A stretch of 64,000 nt of DNA from Acidimicrobiales bacterium (GTDB lineage: Bacteria; Actinomycetota; Acidimicrobiia; Acidimicrobiales; JAUJNH01): positions 79,788 to 143,787 of the forward strand of contig JAUJNH010000006.1 in NCBI GenBank assembly GCA_030448245.1, written 5' to 3'. Under the pieces are notes generated by a model. That model was not told where the DNA came from. It did not search any database and was given only the letters and a program-made list of their open reading frames with translations. The translations under genes and the position numbers were made by a program. The stretch's first letter is position 1. Every line of letters starts with the position of its first letter. Shown piece by piece: positions 16,819-24,883 of this stretch.

Positions 16819-17067
16819 TCAGGGACGATCGTCCTCGAAATACGTTGGAGTCTGACCCGGTGGGAACCGCTCGTAACCAGGCGGCGGTTCCTGGCCATTG
16901 GGGGCGCAGGTGCGTCCGGTTTCGGGCGCTTCGATCGCCCGAACCGCGTACTCCCCCCTCTCGCAGACCCGCTCCTTGAACGTCCCGCACCCAGCCATCG
17001 ATCCCGCGATCCCGAGCGCCAGGCTGGACGTCAGCAGCCTCACCCAGGCCGCTTTGACCGTCCCCAT
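16819..17067 (-). CDS. SCO0607 family lipoprotein
   Basis: The 82-residue protein has a lipoprotein signal peptide (basic start, hydrophobic core, lipobox MAGC with Cys27). The mature part carries CERGEYAVRAIEAPETGRTC followed by PNGQEPPPGYERFPPGQTP. This Cys-GEY-Cys-P-GEEPP-GY pattern is the signature of the small streptomycete SCO0607 lipoprotein family, whose function is unknown. It would be anchored on the outer face of the membrane. The ATG at 17067 precedes the signal peptide directly. It is alone in its unit. Confidence 0.75.
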   Translation of the reverse strand: MGTVKAAWVRLLTSSLALGIAGSMAGCGTFKERVCERGEYAVRAIEAPETGRTCAPNGQEPPPGYERFPPGQTPTYFEDDRP

Positions 17068-17184
17068 GCTATCCAGCGTGCCCCCGACCTAGGTGTTCAC
17101 ACCATCCAGGATTGCCCCCAAGACGAACTGGGCGGGCTCAAGGCTCGGCATGGCCTCCACCAGATCCATGGGGATGCCTTGGCG

Positions 17185-17982
17185 TCACGGCTTGACGCGC
17201 CCGGCATCGGCACCAGCAGTGCGCTCGGTATTGACGCCACGTCGTCGCTGCCACACCCGCGCCGACGCCGACAGACAGACCCTGGTCGGGCGCGGCGTCA
17301 AGGCGAGATGTCCAGCAGCTGGCGCTATGACACCCCTCGGCTCACGCGACCACCTCTCGACGGAGTCGAAGGGCAGATCCTTCCTGAGCCGACTCCTTGG
17401 CGCCCCGGAAGCCCCAGACAAGCGCACGAGGGACAGCAGGGCCAGCACGGCGGCTGCGGCGAAGGCTACGGCCGCCGCGTGTCCGGCCTTGACGCCGAGG
17501 TCGCTGAAGCCGAACGATGTGAGCAGCAGGCCACGCGAGGTCTCGCCCTGGAACAGGACGCCGCGCTGGGCCCTGACCGCAGCCAGCTGCTTCTGCAGCC
17601 CGGGGAGGGCGGGATCGCCAGCCTTCTCGGCCTCGGCCACCCTGGCCGCCAGGGCCAGCTCGGGCTCGCGCAGCTCGGCGTAGGTCTTGCCGCCGGCCAC
17701 CGACTTCACGTGCAGGCCGATGTAGTCGTTGGCATAACACTCGGCCTGCTTCCCGGTGGTGAGCTGCTGGCCGGCGTAGCGGACCAGGCACGGCGACGCC
17801 TTCTCCTCGGCGGTGAGCGCCTCGACGGGGCTGAACATGATTCGCTGCTGGCGCAGCTGGTCTCCAACGTAGGTCCTGGCGAAGTTGGAGTTGGTCGTCA
17901 TGACCAACCCGACCACGACGAGGACCCCGACCAGGACCAGGCCGGCGCCGCCGGCGATGACAGGGACGCTTCTGCGCTTCAT
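17185..17982 (-). CDS. Hypothetical membrane protein with repeat-derived C terminus
   Basis: I do not recognise this 265-residue protein. ATG 17982 follows GAGGAGACAAGCC, a good ribosome site, and opens a signal-anchor helix (VPVIAGGAGLVLVGVLVVVGLVM). An outside domain of about 130 residues has three Cys (PCLVRYAG, AECYANDY), a second helix follows (AAAVAFAAAAVLALLSLVRL, about 185-204), and the tail is arginine-rich and low in complexity. The final residues are read from the dispersed repeat at 17195-17232, so the natural stop was probably lost when the unit joined its neighbour. The domain up to the second helix is likely the real product. Confidence 0.55.
   Translation of the reverse strand: MKRRSVPVIAGGAGLVLVGVLVVVGLVMTTNSNFARTYVGDQLRQQRIMFSPVEALTAEEKASPCLVRYAGQQLTTGKQAECYANDYIGLHVKSVAGGKTYAELREPELALAARVAEAEKAGDPALPGLQKQLAAVRAQRGVLFQGETSRGLLLTSFGFSDLGVKAGHAAAVAFAAAAVLALLSLVRLSGASGAPRSRLRKDLPFDSVERWSREPRGVIAPAAGHLALTPRPTRVCLSASARVWQRRRGVNTERTAGADAGRVKP
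17195..17232 (+). repeat. Dispersed directional repeat, copy 5
   Basis: This copy reads ACGCGCCCGGCATCGGCAC then CAGCAGTGCGCTCGGTATT. It lies inside the 3' end of the minus-strand frame 17185-17982, so the last dozen codons of that frame are made of repeat sequence. Confidence 0.7.
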
Positions 17983-18441
17983 GGCTTGTCTCCTCGGGTT
18001 CATGCGAAACCCCGGCCCGACCACGACGCTGGGCCTCGGTGCCGTCGCGAGCTGCGACACGTGAATCGTCCTGCCGCCTCAGGCCGCGCCGCATCGGTCG
18101 ATCCCTTAAATCTCATCCTTATCCCACTTACCTCCGCTGCGCCGATGCCTGGCGGCGAGCTTGGGTACTTGCCGAGGGAGTGACGCCTCAGCGCCGCGCC
18201 TTCCGGAGCCGCGGCGCGAGTCGGCGAGACCGCCCGGTAGCGGCACGAGCGCAGCGCGAGGTAACGCTCGCAAAGCCAGCTGGACCGCTGAGGAAGGAGG
18301 AGGCGCCGGGGGAAAGGGGCGGCCGTTCCTCGGGGTGGTGTTCGCGGCGTCGACAGGATGCTGGATATAGGTTCGTACTGGGCCCACTCGGGTCGTGACC
18401 GAGGCGGCACCAGTCGCGCACTGGGGTTGTCCCGACGTCTC
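17983..18441. other. Intergenic stretch with a long repeat copy
   Basis: Apart from the repeat at 18181-18266 I see no gene. The region upstream of 17982 should hold the promoter of the minus-strand membrane protein, but no clear -10/-35 pair could be singled out. Confidence 0.4.
18181..18266 (+). repeat. Dispersed directional repeat, copy 6 (long form)
   Basis: This is a long copy: it opens TGACGCCTCAGCGCCGCGCC, has an internal GGCGCGAGTCGGCGAGACC block, and closes CGCCCGGTAGCGGCACGAGC then GCAGCGCGAGGTAACG. The ends are imperfect inverted complements (GTGAC..CTC.GCGC at the left, GTTAC.CTCGCGC in reverse at the right), so it could fold into a long interrupted hairpin. Confidence 0.7.
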
Positions 18442-18745
18442 GATGAGGGGAGGTGCGCCGCGCTGAAGCTCCTCGAGCGCCGCTCGGCCCTATGCCTGCT
18501 GATCGTGCTGGTGGCCGGTCCGGCACAGTCAGCGAGCTCGAGGGGGCGGTGCCGGGCGTGTCCCGGCGGATGATGACCGGACGCCTTCGCGAGCTCGAGC
18601 GGGACGGGCTGGTGCGGCGAACGATCGACCCCGGGCCACCGATCCCCAGCACCTACTCTTTGACCGCCGACGGCGAAGGCCTCGGGGAGATCCTCGACCC
18701 CGTCCGTCGCTGGGCCGACGCCCGTCCCGCCCGCGCCGCCTCCTC
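18442..18745 (+). pseudogene. HxlR-type winged-helix regulator, frameshifted
   Basis: The first frame gives LKLLERRSALCLLIVLVAGPAQ and the next gives SELEGAVPGVSRRMMTGRLRE, LERDGLVRRTIDPGPPIPST and YSLTADGEGLGEILDPVRRWA. This is the standard HxlR sequence of helix, recognition helix and wing. The frames join if one base is added in CAGTCAGCG near 18530 (giving CAGTTCAGCG, the usual Phe-Ser-Glu-Leu). No good start or the conserved N-terminal Cys context is certain. It would have been a small DNA-binding repressor. Confidence 0.7.
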
Positions 18746-18837
18746 GGCGGCGGCGGCCGCAGCCTGCTGGGCGGCCAGGACCTCGCCCGTGGCCTCCGTC
18801 CGAAGCCGGGCCAGTCGCACACGCCAGGGATCAAACT

Positions 18838-19659
18838 GTGAAACTGGGACCCATGACCGACGGCGGATGGGTTGAGGACAGCGCAGCGTCCGGCGCAGAG
18901 ATCCCGTTGCTCGGCGGGTCGATGACGCTCGGCGTCGTCCGTATTGGAGAGACCGTTCGCCGACCGACCGGTAAGTGGACGCCGGCCGTTCATGCCCTTC
19001 TTCGGCACCTCGATCACGCCGGTTTTGAAGGAGCTCCGCGAGTCCTCGGTATTGACGAAAAGGAAAGGGAGGTCCTCACCTACCTGCCCAGCGACGCCAC
19101 GCCGGCATGGTCCGACGAGGCGCTGATTGCGACAGCCCGCCTCGTCCGACGACTGCACGAGGCGTTGGCCGACTTCGTCCCACCGCCGGGTGCGGTGTGG
19201 CGTCTTCCTGCCAGCGCCCGTCGCCCACCGAGCGGCCGCATCGGCCACAACGACCTGTGCCCCGTCAACACCGTCTACGCCAACGGGCGCCCATACGGCT
19301 TCATCGACTGGGACCTTGCCGGGCCCGCCCGGGATCTCGAGGACTTCGCCTACGCCGCCTACTCCTTCGTCTCCCTCCGTCCCGATCCCTTCTGGCCGAG
19401 GCCCGGCTGCCCGGCGCCGCCCGACCGCCCCGCCCGCCTCCGGTTGTTCTGCGACGCCTACGGCGTCGACGACCGCCTGACTCTCCTCGATGCCGTAGAG
19501 GCGCTCCTGCGGGACGCGCTCTCCGAGACCGTCGAACTCGGCCAGCAAGGCGTCTCGCCGTACGGGATGCTCCTTGCTCGCGGCGAAGACCAATTCAGGC
19601 GCATGGAGCTCGCATGGCTCGCGGAGAATCGATCGACCCTTGAGCGGGCCTTGCGGTGA
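18838..19659 (+). CDS. Phosphotransferase family protein (APH-like)
   Basis: The 273-residue protein has an APH fold: the N-lobe runs through TVRRPTGKWTPAVHALLRHL and EREVLTYLPSDATP. The catalytic loop is GHNDLCPVNTVYANG (His-Asn-Asp with the downstream Asn), and the metal-binding motif is GFIDWDLAGPARDLEDFAYA. The order of residues is complete, so it is probably active on a small hydroxylated substrate, not identified. The GTG start at 18838 and the ATG at 18853 are both possible; the ATG gives MTDGGWVEDS and is slightly favoured by usual family length. A short hairpin CCGGC-TTC-GCCGG lies downstream at 19963-19975. Confidence 0.75.
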   Translation: MKLGPMTDGGWVEDSAASGAEIPLLGGSMTLGVVRIGETVRRPTGKWTPAVHALLRHLDHAGFEGAPRVLGIDEKEREVLTYLPSDATPAWSDEALIATARLVRRLHEALADFVPPPGAVWRLPASARRPPSGRIGHNDLCPVNTVYANGRPYGFIDWDLAGPARDLEDFAYAAYSFVSLRPDPFWPRPGCPAPPDRPARLRLFCDAYGVDDRLTLLDAVEALLRDALSETVELGQQGVSPYGMLLARGEDQFRRMELAWLAENRSTLERALR

Positions 19660-19701
19660 CCGGCGCCCGAGAACGCGTTGGCGACGATTCCGGGAGTAGG
19701 C

Positions 19702-19812
19702 GTGCCGGCTCAAGACCCACTTGGCGCACATCTTCACCAAGCTGGGTGTGGACGACCGGACCGCGCGGTCACGGTCGCTCGGGATCGAGGCATCATCCGG
19801 TTGAAAGGGTGA
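19702..19812 (+). pseudogene. LuxR-type HTH fragment (response regulator C terminus)
   Basis: This fragment reads RLKTHLAHIFTKLGVDDRTA in one frame and VTVARDRGIIRLKG then TGA in the next, joined by a one-base shift near 19764. This is the last recognition-helix segment and tail of a NarL/LuxR response regulator (usual form VKTHLAHIFTKLG..DR). Nothing of the receiver domain or upstream HTH helices was found, so only the 3' end survives. Confidence 0.75.
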
Positions 19813-20313
19813 GCACGAGCGGTACTGCCTTGGCTCCGTCTCGCTCGTCGACAATGCGACGTGGTCCAGTAAGACCACCTCCCCCGTTGATCGGCCCGGG
19901 AGGGCGCGCGCCTCACCGACGATCACCGGTCTCCCCCCAGCGTCAATGAGGCGTCCCCTCGACCGGCTTCGCCGGACCGAGGCCTGTAGCGCCGGATCCG
20001 GTTCCGATGTTCCGTGCGGGCGGCGCCTCAGGCCACGCCTCCGAGGGGCAGCGCGAGTCCTTGCGACAGCCCGGAAACAGCACCTACTTCCCGTCCCATA
20101 ACGATGCACCGCAACCGTCGCAGAGCCCTCGCCGATCGCCGGCCGTTGGACGGGAGGATGAACAGTCAAGGGATTCCCGGTGCTGGCACCGGCGGCTTCC
20201 TAGACGTCAGCCGCCACCTACGTCGAGGTGGACGACAGAAGGTCGAAGAGTGACGAACGTCAGGGCGTCCCTGAACGCCGGCTCCGTGACGACGACGGGA
20301 CCATGATGATGGC
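19813..20313. other. Intergenic stretch with a repeat copy
   Basis: No gene could be supported. The stretch holds a perfect small hairpin at 19963-19975 and the dispersed repeat at 20021-20102. The DNA from 20103 to 20313 contains the region before the nucleotidyltransferase start and no strong ribosome site. Confidence 0.4.
20021..20102 (+). repeat. Dispersed directional repeat, copy 7
   Basis: This long copy opens CGGCGCCTCAGGCCACGCC and closes with CAGCACCTACTTC, then CCGTCCCATAAC. The block CAGCACCTACTTC and the following CG.CCC.ATAAC recur almost exactly at 33640-33662, so these two form a subfamily. Confidence 0.7.
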
Positions 20314-20988
20314 GTGGTCGACCTCGACTTGCGTCCCGAGCGGCGAGCTGCTCTGGTCAACAACCTTACTGAAGCCCTGCGCATGGCCGTGGCCGGCAGC
20401 GAAATCAGTCTCCGCGGATCGCTTGCCACGGGCGAGGCCGATGAGTTCAGTGACATAGACCTGCTTTGGGTCGTCCCCAGCCACCGTTTCACCGCTGCCG
20501 TCGCATGTGTGCAGGAAACCCTCGCCGCGATTTCCCCGGTCAGCTCGACCCGGTCCGATCCCGAGTTTGAGAAGTCGAGCAACCGGCGCTTGCTCTTCAT
20601 CCAGTTGGCGAAGGTGCCCCTCTTCTGGCGCATCGATCTGGAGGTGCGATCCTCATCCGAACATGAGCCGGAGAAGCCTCTACCTGTCGAGGCTCCCCTG
20701 TCGGAGGCGGAGTGGTCGGCGGCTGCCTCGGCGGCGGCCAATGCTGCCGCAACCATCAAGGCGGTCTTGCGGGGACGCCTGGCTGAGGCGAGAGGACTTC
20801 TTGAGCGGGGCTTCTACCGGATCGGAGAGACGTTCGATCCGGCCGAGAGCTGGACAGCGGCGGTGGTCCGACTCGCCCGCAGCTCGGAGGCGGTCGATCC
20901 CAACGTGGCCCCCTTCGGGCAGGAAGTTGCGGACTTGGCGGTCGTGCTCCTGTCGACGAGTGGAAGCCCCCGTAGTCCGCACCAGTGA
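20314..20988 (+). CDS. Nucleotidyltransferase-domain protein
   Basis: The 224-residue protein carries the minimal nucleotidyltransferase motif: Gly35-Ser36 in SLRGSLATG and the acidic pair in DEFSDIDLLWVV (Asp47, Asp49). A third acidic residue may be the one in FWRIDLEVR. The rest is helical (AEWSAAASAAANAAATIKAVL, then LAEARGLLERGFYRIGETFD). It resembles aminoglycoside nucleotidyltransferases and MNT-type antitoxin domains; which one is uncertain. No HEPN partner gene is adjacent. The GTG at 20314 is used; its ribosome site is weak. Confidence 0.65.
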   Translation: MVDLDLRPERRAALVNNLTEALRMAVAGSEISLRGSLATGEADEFSDIDLLWVVPSHRFTAAVACVQETLAAISPVSSTRSDPEFEKSSNRRLLFIQLAKVPLFWRIDLEVRSSSEHEPEKPLPVEAPLSEAEWSAAASAAANAAATIKAVLRGRLAEARGLLERGFYRIGETFDPAESWTAAVVRLARSSEAVDPNVAPFGQEVADLAVVLLSTSGSPRSPHQ

Positions 20989-21054
20989 GCTCAGCAGCGT
21001 TCCTCCTCACGCCAGGCAGGTGGGACACCTGATCGGCTTCAATCTCGCGACAGG

Positions 21055-21134
21055 GCGCTTCAGGCCGCGCCTCCGAGCGGTGACGCAGGTCCGTGCAACC
21101 GCCCGGGAACGGCACCTCCTGCTCGCTCGGTAAT
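21055..21134 (+). repeat. Dispersed directional repeat, copy 8
   Basis: This copy opens CTTCAGGCCGCGCCTCCG, continues through AACCGCCCGGGAACGGCAC, and closes CTCCTGCTCGCTCGGTAAT. It lies 67 bases after the stop of the nucleotidyltransferase gene. Confidence 0.75.
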
Positions 21135-21184
21135 GGCGCGGTCCTTGGGTCGGCAGCGGTCCGCTCCTGATGCAGACTCGAGAG

Positions 21185-21630
21185 ATGGCCGTCACGTTCC
21201 AGTGCAAGACGACGATCGAGGCAAGCCAGACCGCCGTCTTCGGCCTGTCGCTCAGCGTGGATGCTCACCTGGAGGCGATGGCGGGCTCCAAGGAGCGGGC
21301 CATCGCTGGGGTAACGGCCGGCTCGATCGGGCTCGGCGAGGAGTGATGTGGCTCGCGGTCCACTTCGGCCTCCGTTCCGGATGACCAGCAGGGTCACCCG
21401 AGCTGGAGAGACCGACGCGGTTCGTGGACAAGCAAGTTCGCGGGCCTTCCGCTGGTTCCGGCACGAGCACCTGTTCGAAGCCAACGATGCTGGAACGCTC
21501 ATGACTGACCGGGTCAGCTTCCGAGCCCCGGCCGTTGGTCTGGGGTGGGCGGTGGAGTGACTCCTCCTCGGCGGTTACATGAAGAAGCTCATCGAGGAAC
21601 GCGGCATTGACCTGAAGCGGGCAGCCGAAG
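21185..21630 (+). pseudogene. SRPBCC-family (polyketide cyclase/START-like) protein, multiply frameshifted
   Basis: The pieces are in family order but in different frames. First is TTIEASQTAVFGLSLSVDAH and SKERAIAGVTAG, ending at TGA 21346. Then come VMWLAVHFGL, PFRMTSRVT after a shift, ERPTRFVDKQVRGP in a third frame, WFRHEHLFEANDAG with LMTDRVSFRAP, and finally YMKKLIEERGIDLK. At least four frameshifts are needed. Intact relatives bind hydrophobic ligands in a cavity; this copy is beyond function. The amount of decay contrasts with the intact genes either side. Confidence 0.75.
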
Positions 21631-21650
21631 ACGGAACCTACGGCACCGCC

Positions 21651-21738
21651 CACCTGAGGCCGCCTCCTGCGCAGGGGAGCGCGCGCAGGGCACTGGCGCG
21701 GCGCCCGGGATCGGCACGAGCCGAGCGCTCCCGGTTAC
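21651..21738 (+). repeat. Dispersed directional repeat, copy 9
   Basis: This copy opens CACCTGAGGCCGCCTCC, has GGCGCCCGGGATCGGCACGA in the middle, and closes GCCGAGCGCTCCCGGTTAC. It follows the SRPBCC remnant at its right edge. Confidence 0.75.
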
Positions 21739-22028
21739 GCTCATAGCTCGGAGGCTCAGGTGCGAGCCTGGTGTTCCCAGGCACTCAACGCCGCCGACTA
21801 CGAGGCGGGGATGATGACGGGATCGGGGGGGCTGCCACGAGCTGCGGTGCGGCCCGGACCAACCTTCGGCTCGCCGTCGGCGACACCCACCTCTGGCTTG
21901 AGGCCGCGCGCAGCGATTGCGAGCCCATGGCTCGGCGCCTCTAGGCCCGGCCAGAGTGTTCGGTCGTGGCGGCGCAGTAGCGGACCCAGCGGGCACCGTC
22001 CATGGCCCTTCGCCGGGGGCCGAGGCAC
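21739..22028. other. Stretch without a recognised gene
   Basis: A short plus-strand segment (NLRLAVGDTHLWLEAARS then a stop near 21945) looks protein-like but has no start, family or neighbour to support it. It may be another remnant. Confidence 0.3.
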
Positions 22029-23084
22029 TTATGGCCTGCTGCTTGCCAGAAGCTCGCCAAGGGCGACGAGCTGTCGTTCGTCGAGGCCGTCGACGAAACC
22101 GGTCGACAGTTCCACCGGCCCAGTCGGGGTGTCCACCCAGGCGTTGAGAGGCGGCCCGGCGCCCCGGTCGACCTCGTCGGTGAACAGGAGCACGTTGGCG
22201 GTCGTGGCCGCCGACGGATGCTTCCGCTCCTCGTACTTGATCCTCGGGTAGCCGCCGGCTTCGACCACGGAGAACCACCATCGAGAGTCGATCCTCGCCT
22301 GAACCGGCAGCCAGGTCGAGGGGGGCGTGTACGGGTGCTGCTCGTAGTCGCATCCGCCTCGACCAAACTCCGGTCCTCTAGGTTTCGCCACGGTCACGTC
22401 CGGAACGATCTGGCGTGCACGGTCGACGGGCAGGAGAGCGCAGATCTCGGTCGACGTCCGGGCCGGACCGGGACGGACCTTGAAGGCCGGATCCTCGGGA
22501 TCGATGGAGCGGAGGCATCCGATGTCACCGAGAGGTGATTCCAGGGGGCCCAGCTCGCCGAGGCCGTCCTGGGCCGTCAGGGTCAGCGTGAGCACTGGAG
22601 CGGGGGTGGTGGCGGCGCCCGGCGCCGGCCCGCCTCCCGTCGGGGCTCCGGCCAGCACAGTCCCGACGGTCAACACGGCCGGGATGGGGGTGCTCTTGGT
22701 GAGACTGAGCGTTGCGTCACGCCGGTACCGGGAGCACTGTGAACGAACGAATCGCCAACCCTCCGCCTCGGCGCGTTCCCGATACGCCTCCAGGGCCGCC
22801 AGTGGGTCGCCCTCCACCTCGAAGTCCTGCTTGACCGCAGCTGGCTCATACTGCCGGCCGGGGGATCCTGCGTAGCGGCGCTGCTTCACCGTCTGACGGA
22901 GCGTGGTTCCGGGGGCCCGGAAGGCCAACACCCCATCGCGCTCCAGAACTTTGAGGTCGTCGCGACCAGTGACACGATCGAAGCGGTCTCCGATCCTCCT
23001 GACCGCCAAAGGCGCGGCCCAGGCCGCAGTCACGACCAACGATCCAAGAACGACCACTCCTGCGACCAGCACTCGACGATCCAT
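22029..23084 (-). CDS. Hypothetical membrane-anchored extracytoplasmic protein
   Basis: I do not recognise this 351-residue protein. ATG 23084 opens an N-terminal anchor (VLVAGVVVLGSLVVTAAWAA, about 5-24). The rest is soluble and outside: one domain has an AEAEGWRFVRSQCSRY segment, a Pro/Thr-rich linker (PTGGGPAPGAATTPAPVL) follows, and a second domain has cysteines in GDIGCLRSID, EICALLPVD and RGGCDYEQHP. The second half (ARTSTEICALLPVDRARQIV onward) resembles sensor-like lipoprotein domains of the DUF3558 kind, an impression only. The gene is intact and monocistronic. Confidence 0.6.
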   Translation of the reverse strand: MDRRVLVAGVVVLGSLVVTAAWAAPLAVRRIGDRFDRVTGRDDLKVLERDGVLAFRAPGTTLRQTVKQRRYAGSPGRQYEPAAVKQDFEVEGDPLAALEAYRERAEAEGWRFVRSQCSRYRRDATLSLTKSTPIPAVLTVGTVLAGAPTGGGPAPGAATTPAPVLTLTLTAQDGLGELGPLESPLGDIGCLRSIDPEDPAFKVRPGPARTSTEICALLPVDRARQIVPDVTVAKPRGPEFGRGGCDYEQHPYTPPSTWLPVQARIDSRWWFSVVEAGGYPRIKYEERKHPSAATTANVLLFTDEVDRGAGPPLNAWVDTPTGPVELSTGFVDGLDERQLVALGELLASSRP

Positions 23085-23189
23085 GTCGGGGATCGTCTCA
23101 CCCAGAGCCAGCCGGCAACAGGGGGCTTCGCCCCCACCCACCGGCGTGGTCCCCCAGGATCCCCCTTGGGCCCTGAGGGCCTGATGACG

Positions 23190-23450
23190 CTCGCCGAAGT
23201 TCCCCAGGGTCGCTCACCGAAAGTCCCCAGGTGAGGTGCTGTGGTGGCGTGGTGGATGGTAGCCACGCTGGGTGCGGCTGCGGCCGGCAGAACCGTCCGA
23301 GCGTCGCTGGGAGCTGTTCGTCATCGGGTTCGTCGGCCAGCTGGTTGGTGCGGGCTTGGTGCTCCTGGAGCCGGTAGCTGTCGCCGGTGATGTTGAACAC
23401 GATGCTGCGGTGGAGGAGCCGGTCGAATCCTTGAGTCGACCAGGGAAGGG
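23190..23450 (-). pseudogene. IS21-family remnant: IstB C terminus and terminal repeats
   Basis: The minus strand encodes FDRLLHRSIVFNITGDSYRL followed by QEHQARTNQLA, the end of an IstB helper ATPase of IS21-type elements. The Walker motifs and all of IstA are absent. To the left at 23190-23232 are two related sequences, GGGGACTTTCGGTGAGCGAC and GGGGAACTTCGGCGAGCG (read on the minus strand), of the kind repeated near IS21 ends. It is therefore one end of a decayed IS21 element. Confidence 0.7.
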
Positions 23451-23518
23451 CGCTGAGAATCGTCTGAGAGGCAGGGCGCGCAGGACCCGATCATCCGGTG
23501 CCACGGGACGGGCTCCTC

Positions 23519-24064
23519 TTAGGGGCAGGGGGCTTTGACGCACTGGATAGGGCCGCTGAGCTGGATGGGGTAGCCGGCTTGGGCGCAGGCGCCGGAGGCG
23601 ACCCGCCTGGCCGCCACGTAGGCCTCAGCATCGCCGTTCACCCCAGCTCGGAGCATGCTGCGCGCCGCCGCCACCACCGCCGGGTCCGCAGCCTTCTCGT
23701 TGGCCGTGATCCCTCCGCTCAGACGGAGCCCGCCGCCGAGGAAGTTGCCCCGCTGGACCTGCTCGTCGGCCGCGGCCACCGCCGTGCACAACCGCGAGGT
23801 GGCCTCGGCCCGGGAGAGCGGACGGGTCGTGGTCACGGGCTGAGCGGTGGTGGTCGTGGTGGCCCGCGGCCTGGAGACCGTGGTCGTGGCCCGGGCCGGC
23901 ACGGGCGAGGGAGGCGGGGTGGTGGGCACGGCCACGCTGGTAGGCACGGCCGTCAACGCCGGGGACGAGCTGGGCGTGCTGGTCGGGTCCTCCTCCATCG
24001 ACACCTGCCCGCAGCCGGCGAGGCCGAGGGTGGCGAGCAGGAGCACGAGACTTGGTGTACGCAT
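23519..24064 (-). CDS. Hypothetical lipoprotein with Thr/Pro-rich linker
   Basis: The 181-residue protein starts at ATG 24064 behind a GGAGGAACC ribosome site. Its lipoprotein signal ends in the lipobox LAGC (Cys18). A low-complexity linker rich in Thr, Pro, Ser and Arg spans about 25-80, then a small globular domain begins RAEATSRLCTAVAAADEQVQ and contains GACAQAGYPIQ and the terminal IQCVKAPCP, with four Cys that could form two disulfides. The function is unknown. It should sit on the outer membrane face with a flexible stalk. Confidence 0.65.
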   Translation of the reverse strand: MRTPSLVLLLATLGLAGCGQVSMEEDPTSTPSSSPALTAVPTSVAVPTTPPPSPVPARATTTVSRPRATTTTTAQPVTTTRPLSRAEATSRLCTAVAAADEQVQRGNFLGGGLRLSGGITANEKAADPAVVAAARSMLRAGVNGDAEAYVAARRVASGACAQAGYPIQLSGPIQCVKAPCP

Positions 24065-24550
24065 GGTTCCTCCGTTCCACCCCCTTGGACGTCGGCAGAC
24101 GGGCATGAGGTTCCCAGCAGGACGATTCGGACGATCTCGCTCCGAGGTCCCCCGGTGTCCGACGAGACGGCGAGCGGGAACGGGCGCCGTCCGCAGACAG
24201 CCGCGCTCCGGGTGCAAGCCAAAGATGCTCGCCATGGTTGCCTTCTTCACGCCGTTCTCCTTCTCCTCCAAGGCCGCCTGCCAACGGTTCATCCGGCTCC
24301 CCACCCTCGTGCCGGCAGGGCGGCGACGGCGAACGCGCCGCCCTCCCGAGAGCACCGCTGCGCTCGCGTCGTCGGCGCCAACCTCGCTCCCGCCACAGCT
24401 CACCTCCTAACCCACCAACCCCAATGCTGCCCTACAAGCCGGCGGCAGGCCAGGGCTGCGACCGGATGCTGCCCGAAGGGGCAGGATGCGCCGAGGGCCT
24501 GGTAAGCACCGCCTGGTTCGTCGGCTCCGTTAGGTCTCAGGTCATGCGCT
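24065..24550. other. Intergenic stretch, no gene seen
   Basis: Open frames are present on both strands because of the high GC content, but none has a start with a ribosome site and a recognisable product. The first 60 bases should hold the promoter of the minus-strand lipoprotein. Confidence 0.4.
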
Positions 24551-24847
24551 CTACCGTTGCCACTTACGCCCGAGTCTGACGAAGAGACCGACTAAGGAGA
24601 GGATGTCCGATCTCGACCCCCGCCCCGACCTCGCCAGGACGAGCAGTCGATCGGCGATGGCCCGTGCGTGCTGGAGCTCTGCGAGCCCGTCCGTCGCAAG
24701 AAGCTCGGCCGTGCTCGAGATCAACGCCGAGCTGGGCGACGGGAACCCGCTCCGGTCCGGGCCGACCGTGCTCCGCACCGAGCGCGTCGTCCGAGGCTGA
24801 GTCACCTTCATCTCTCGAGGTTGTGACGTTCGGGGGCGGCCCGCCAT
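24551..24847 (-). CDS. Possible small helical protein
   Basis: The C-terminal 60 residues of this 98-residue frame (SALISSTAELLATDGLAELQ, then ARAIADRLLVLARSGRGSRS, ending FVRLGRKWQR) look like a real amphipathic helical protein. The N-terminal 35 are Arg/Ser/Pro-rich and probably not coding, so the true start may be internal. No family is recognised. It is placed divergently from the secreted protein at 24884. Confidence 0.3.
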   Translation of the reverse strand: MAGRPRTSQPREMKVTQPRTTRSVRSTVGPDRSGFPSPSSALISSTAELLATDGLAELQHARAIADRLLVLARSGRGSRSDILSLVGLFVRLGRKWQR

Positions 24848-24883
24848 AGAGAGCCCTGAACGAACCAGCCACGGGAGACACCA

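Noticed and set aside
20314-20988. MNT-HEPN type toxin-antitoxin pair with the HEPN gene at 15620
   Set aside because: The nucleotidyltransferase and HEPN genes are more than 3.5 kb apart with several units between them; the known pairs are adjacent and overlapping.
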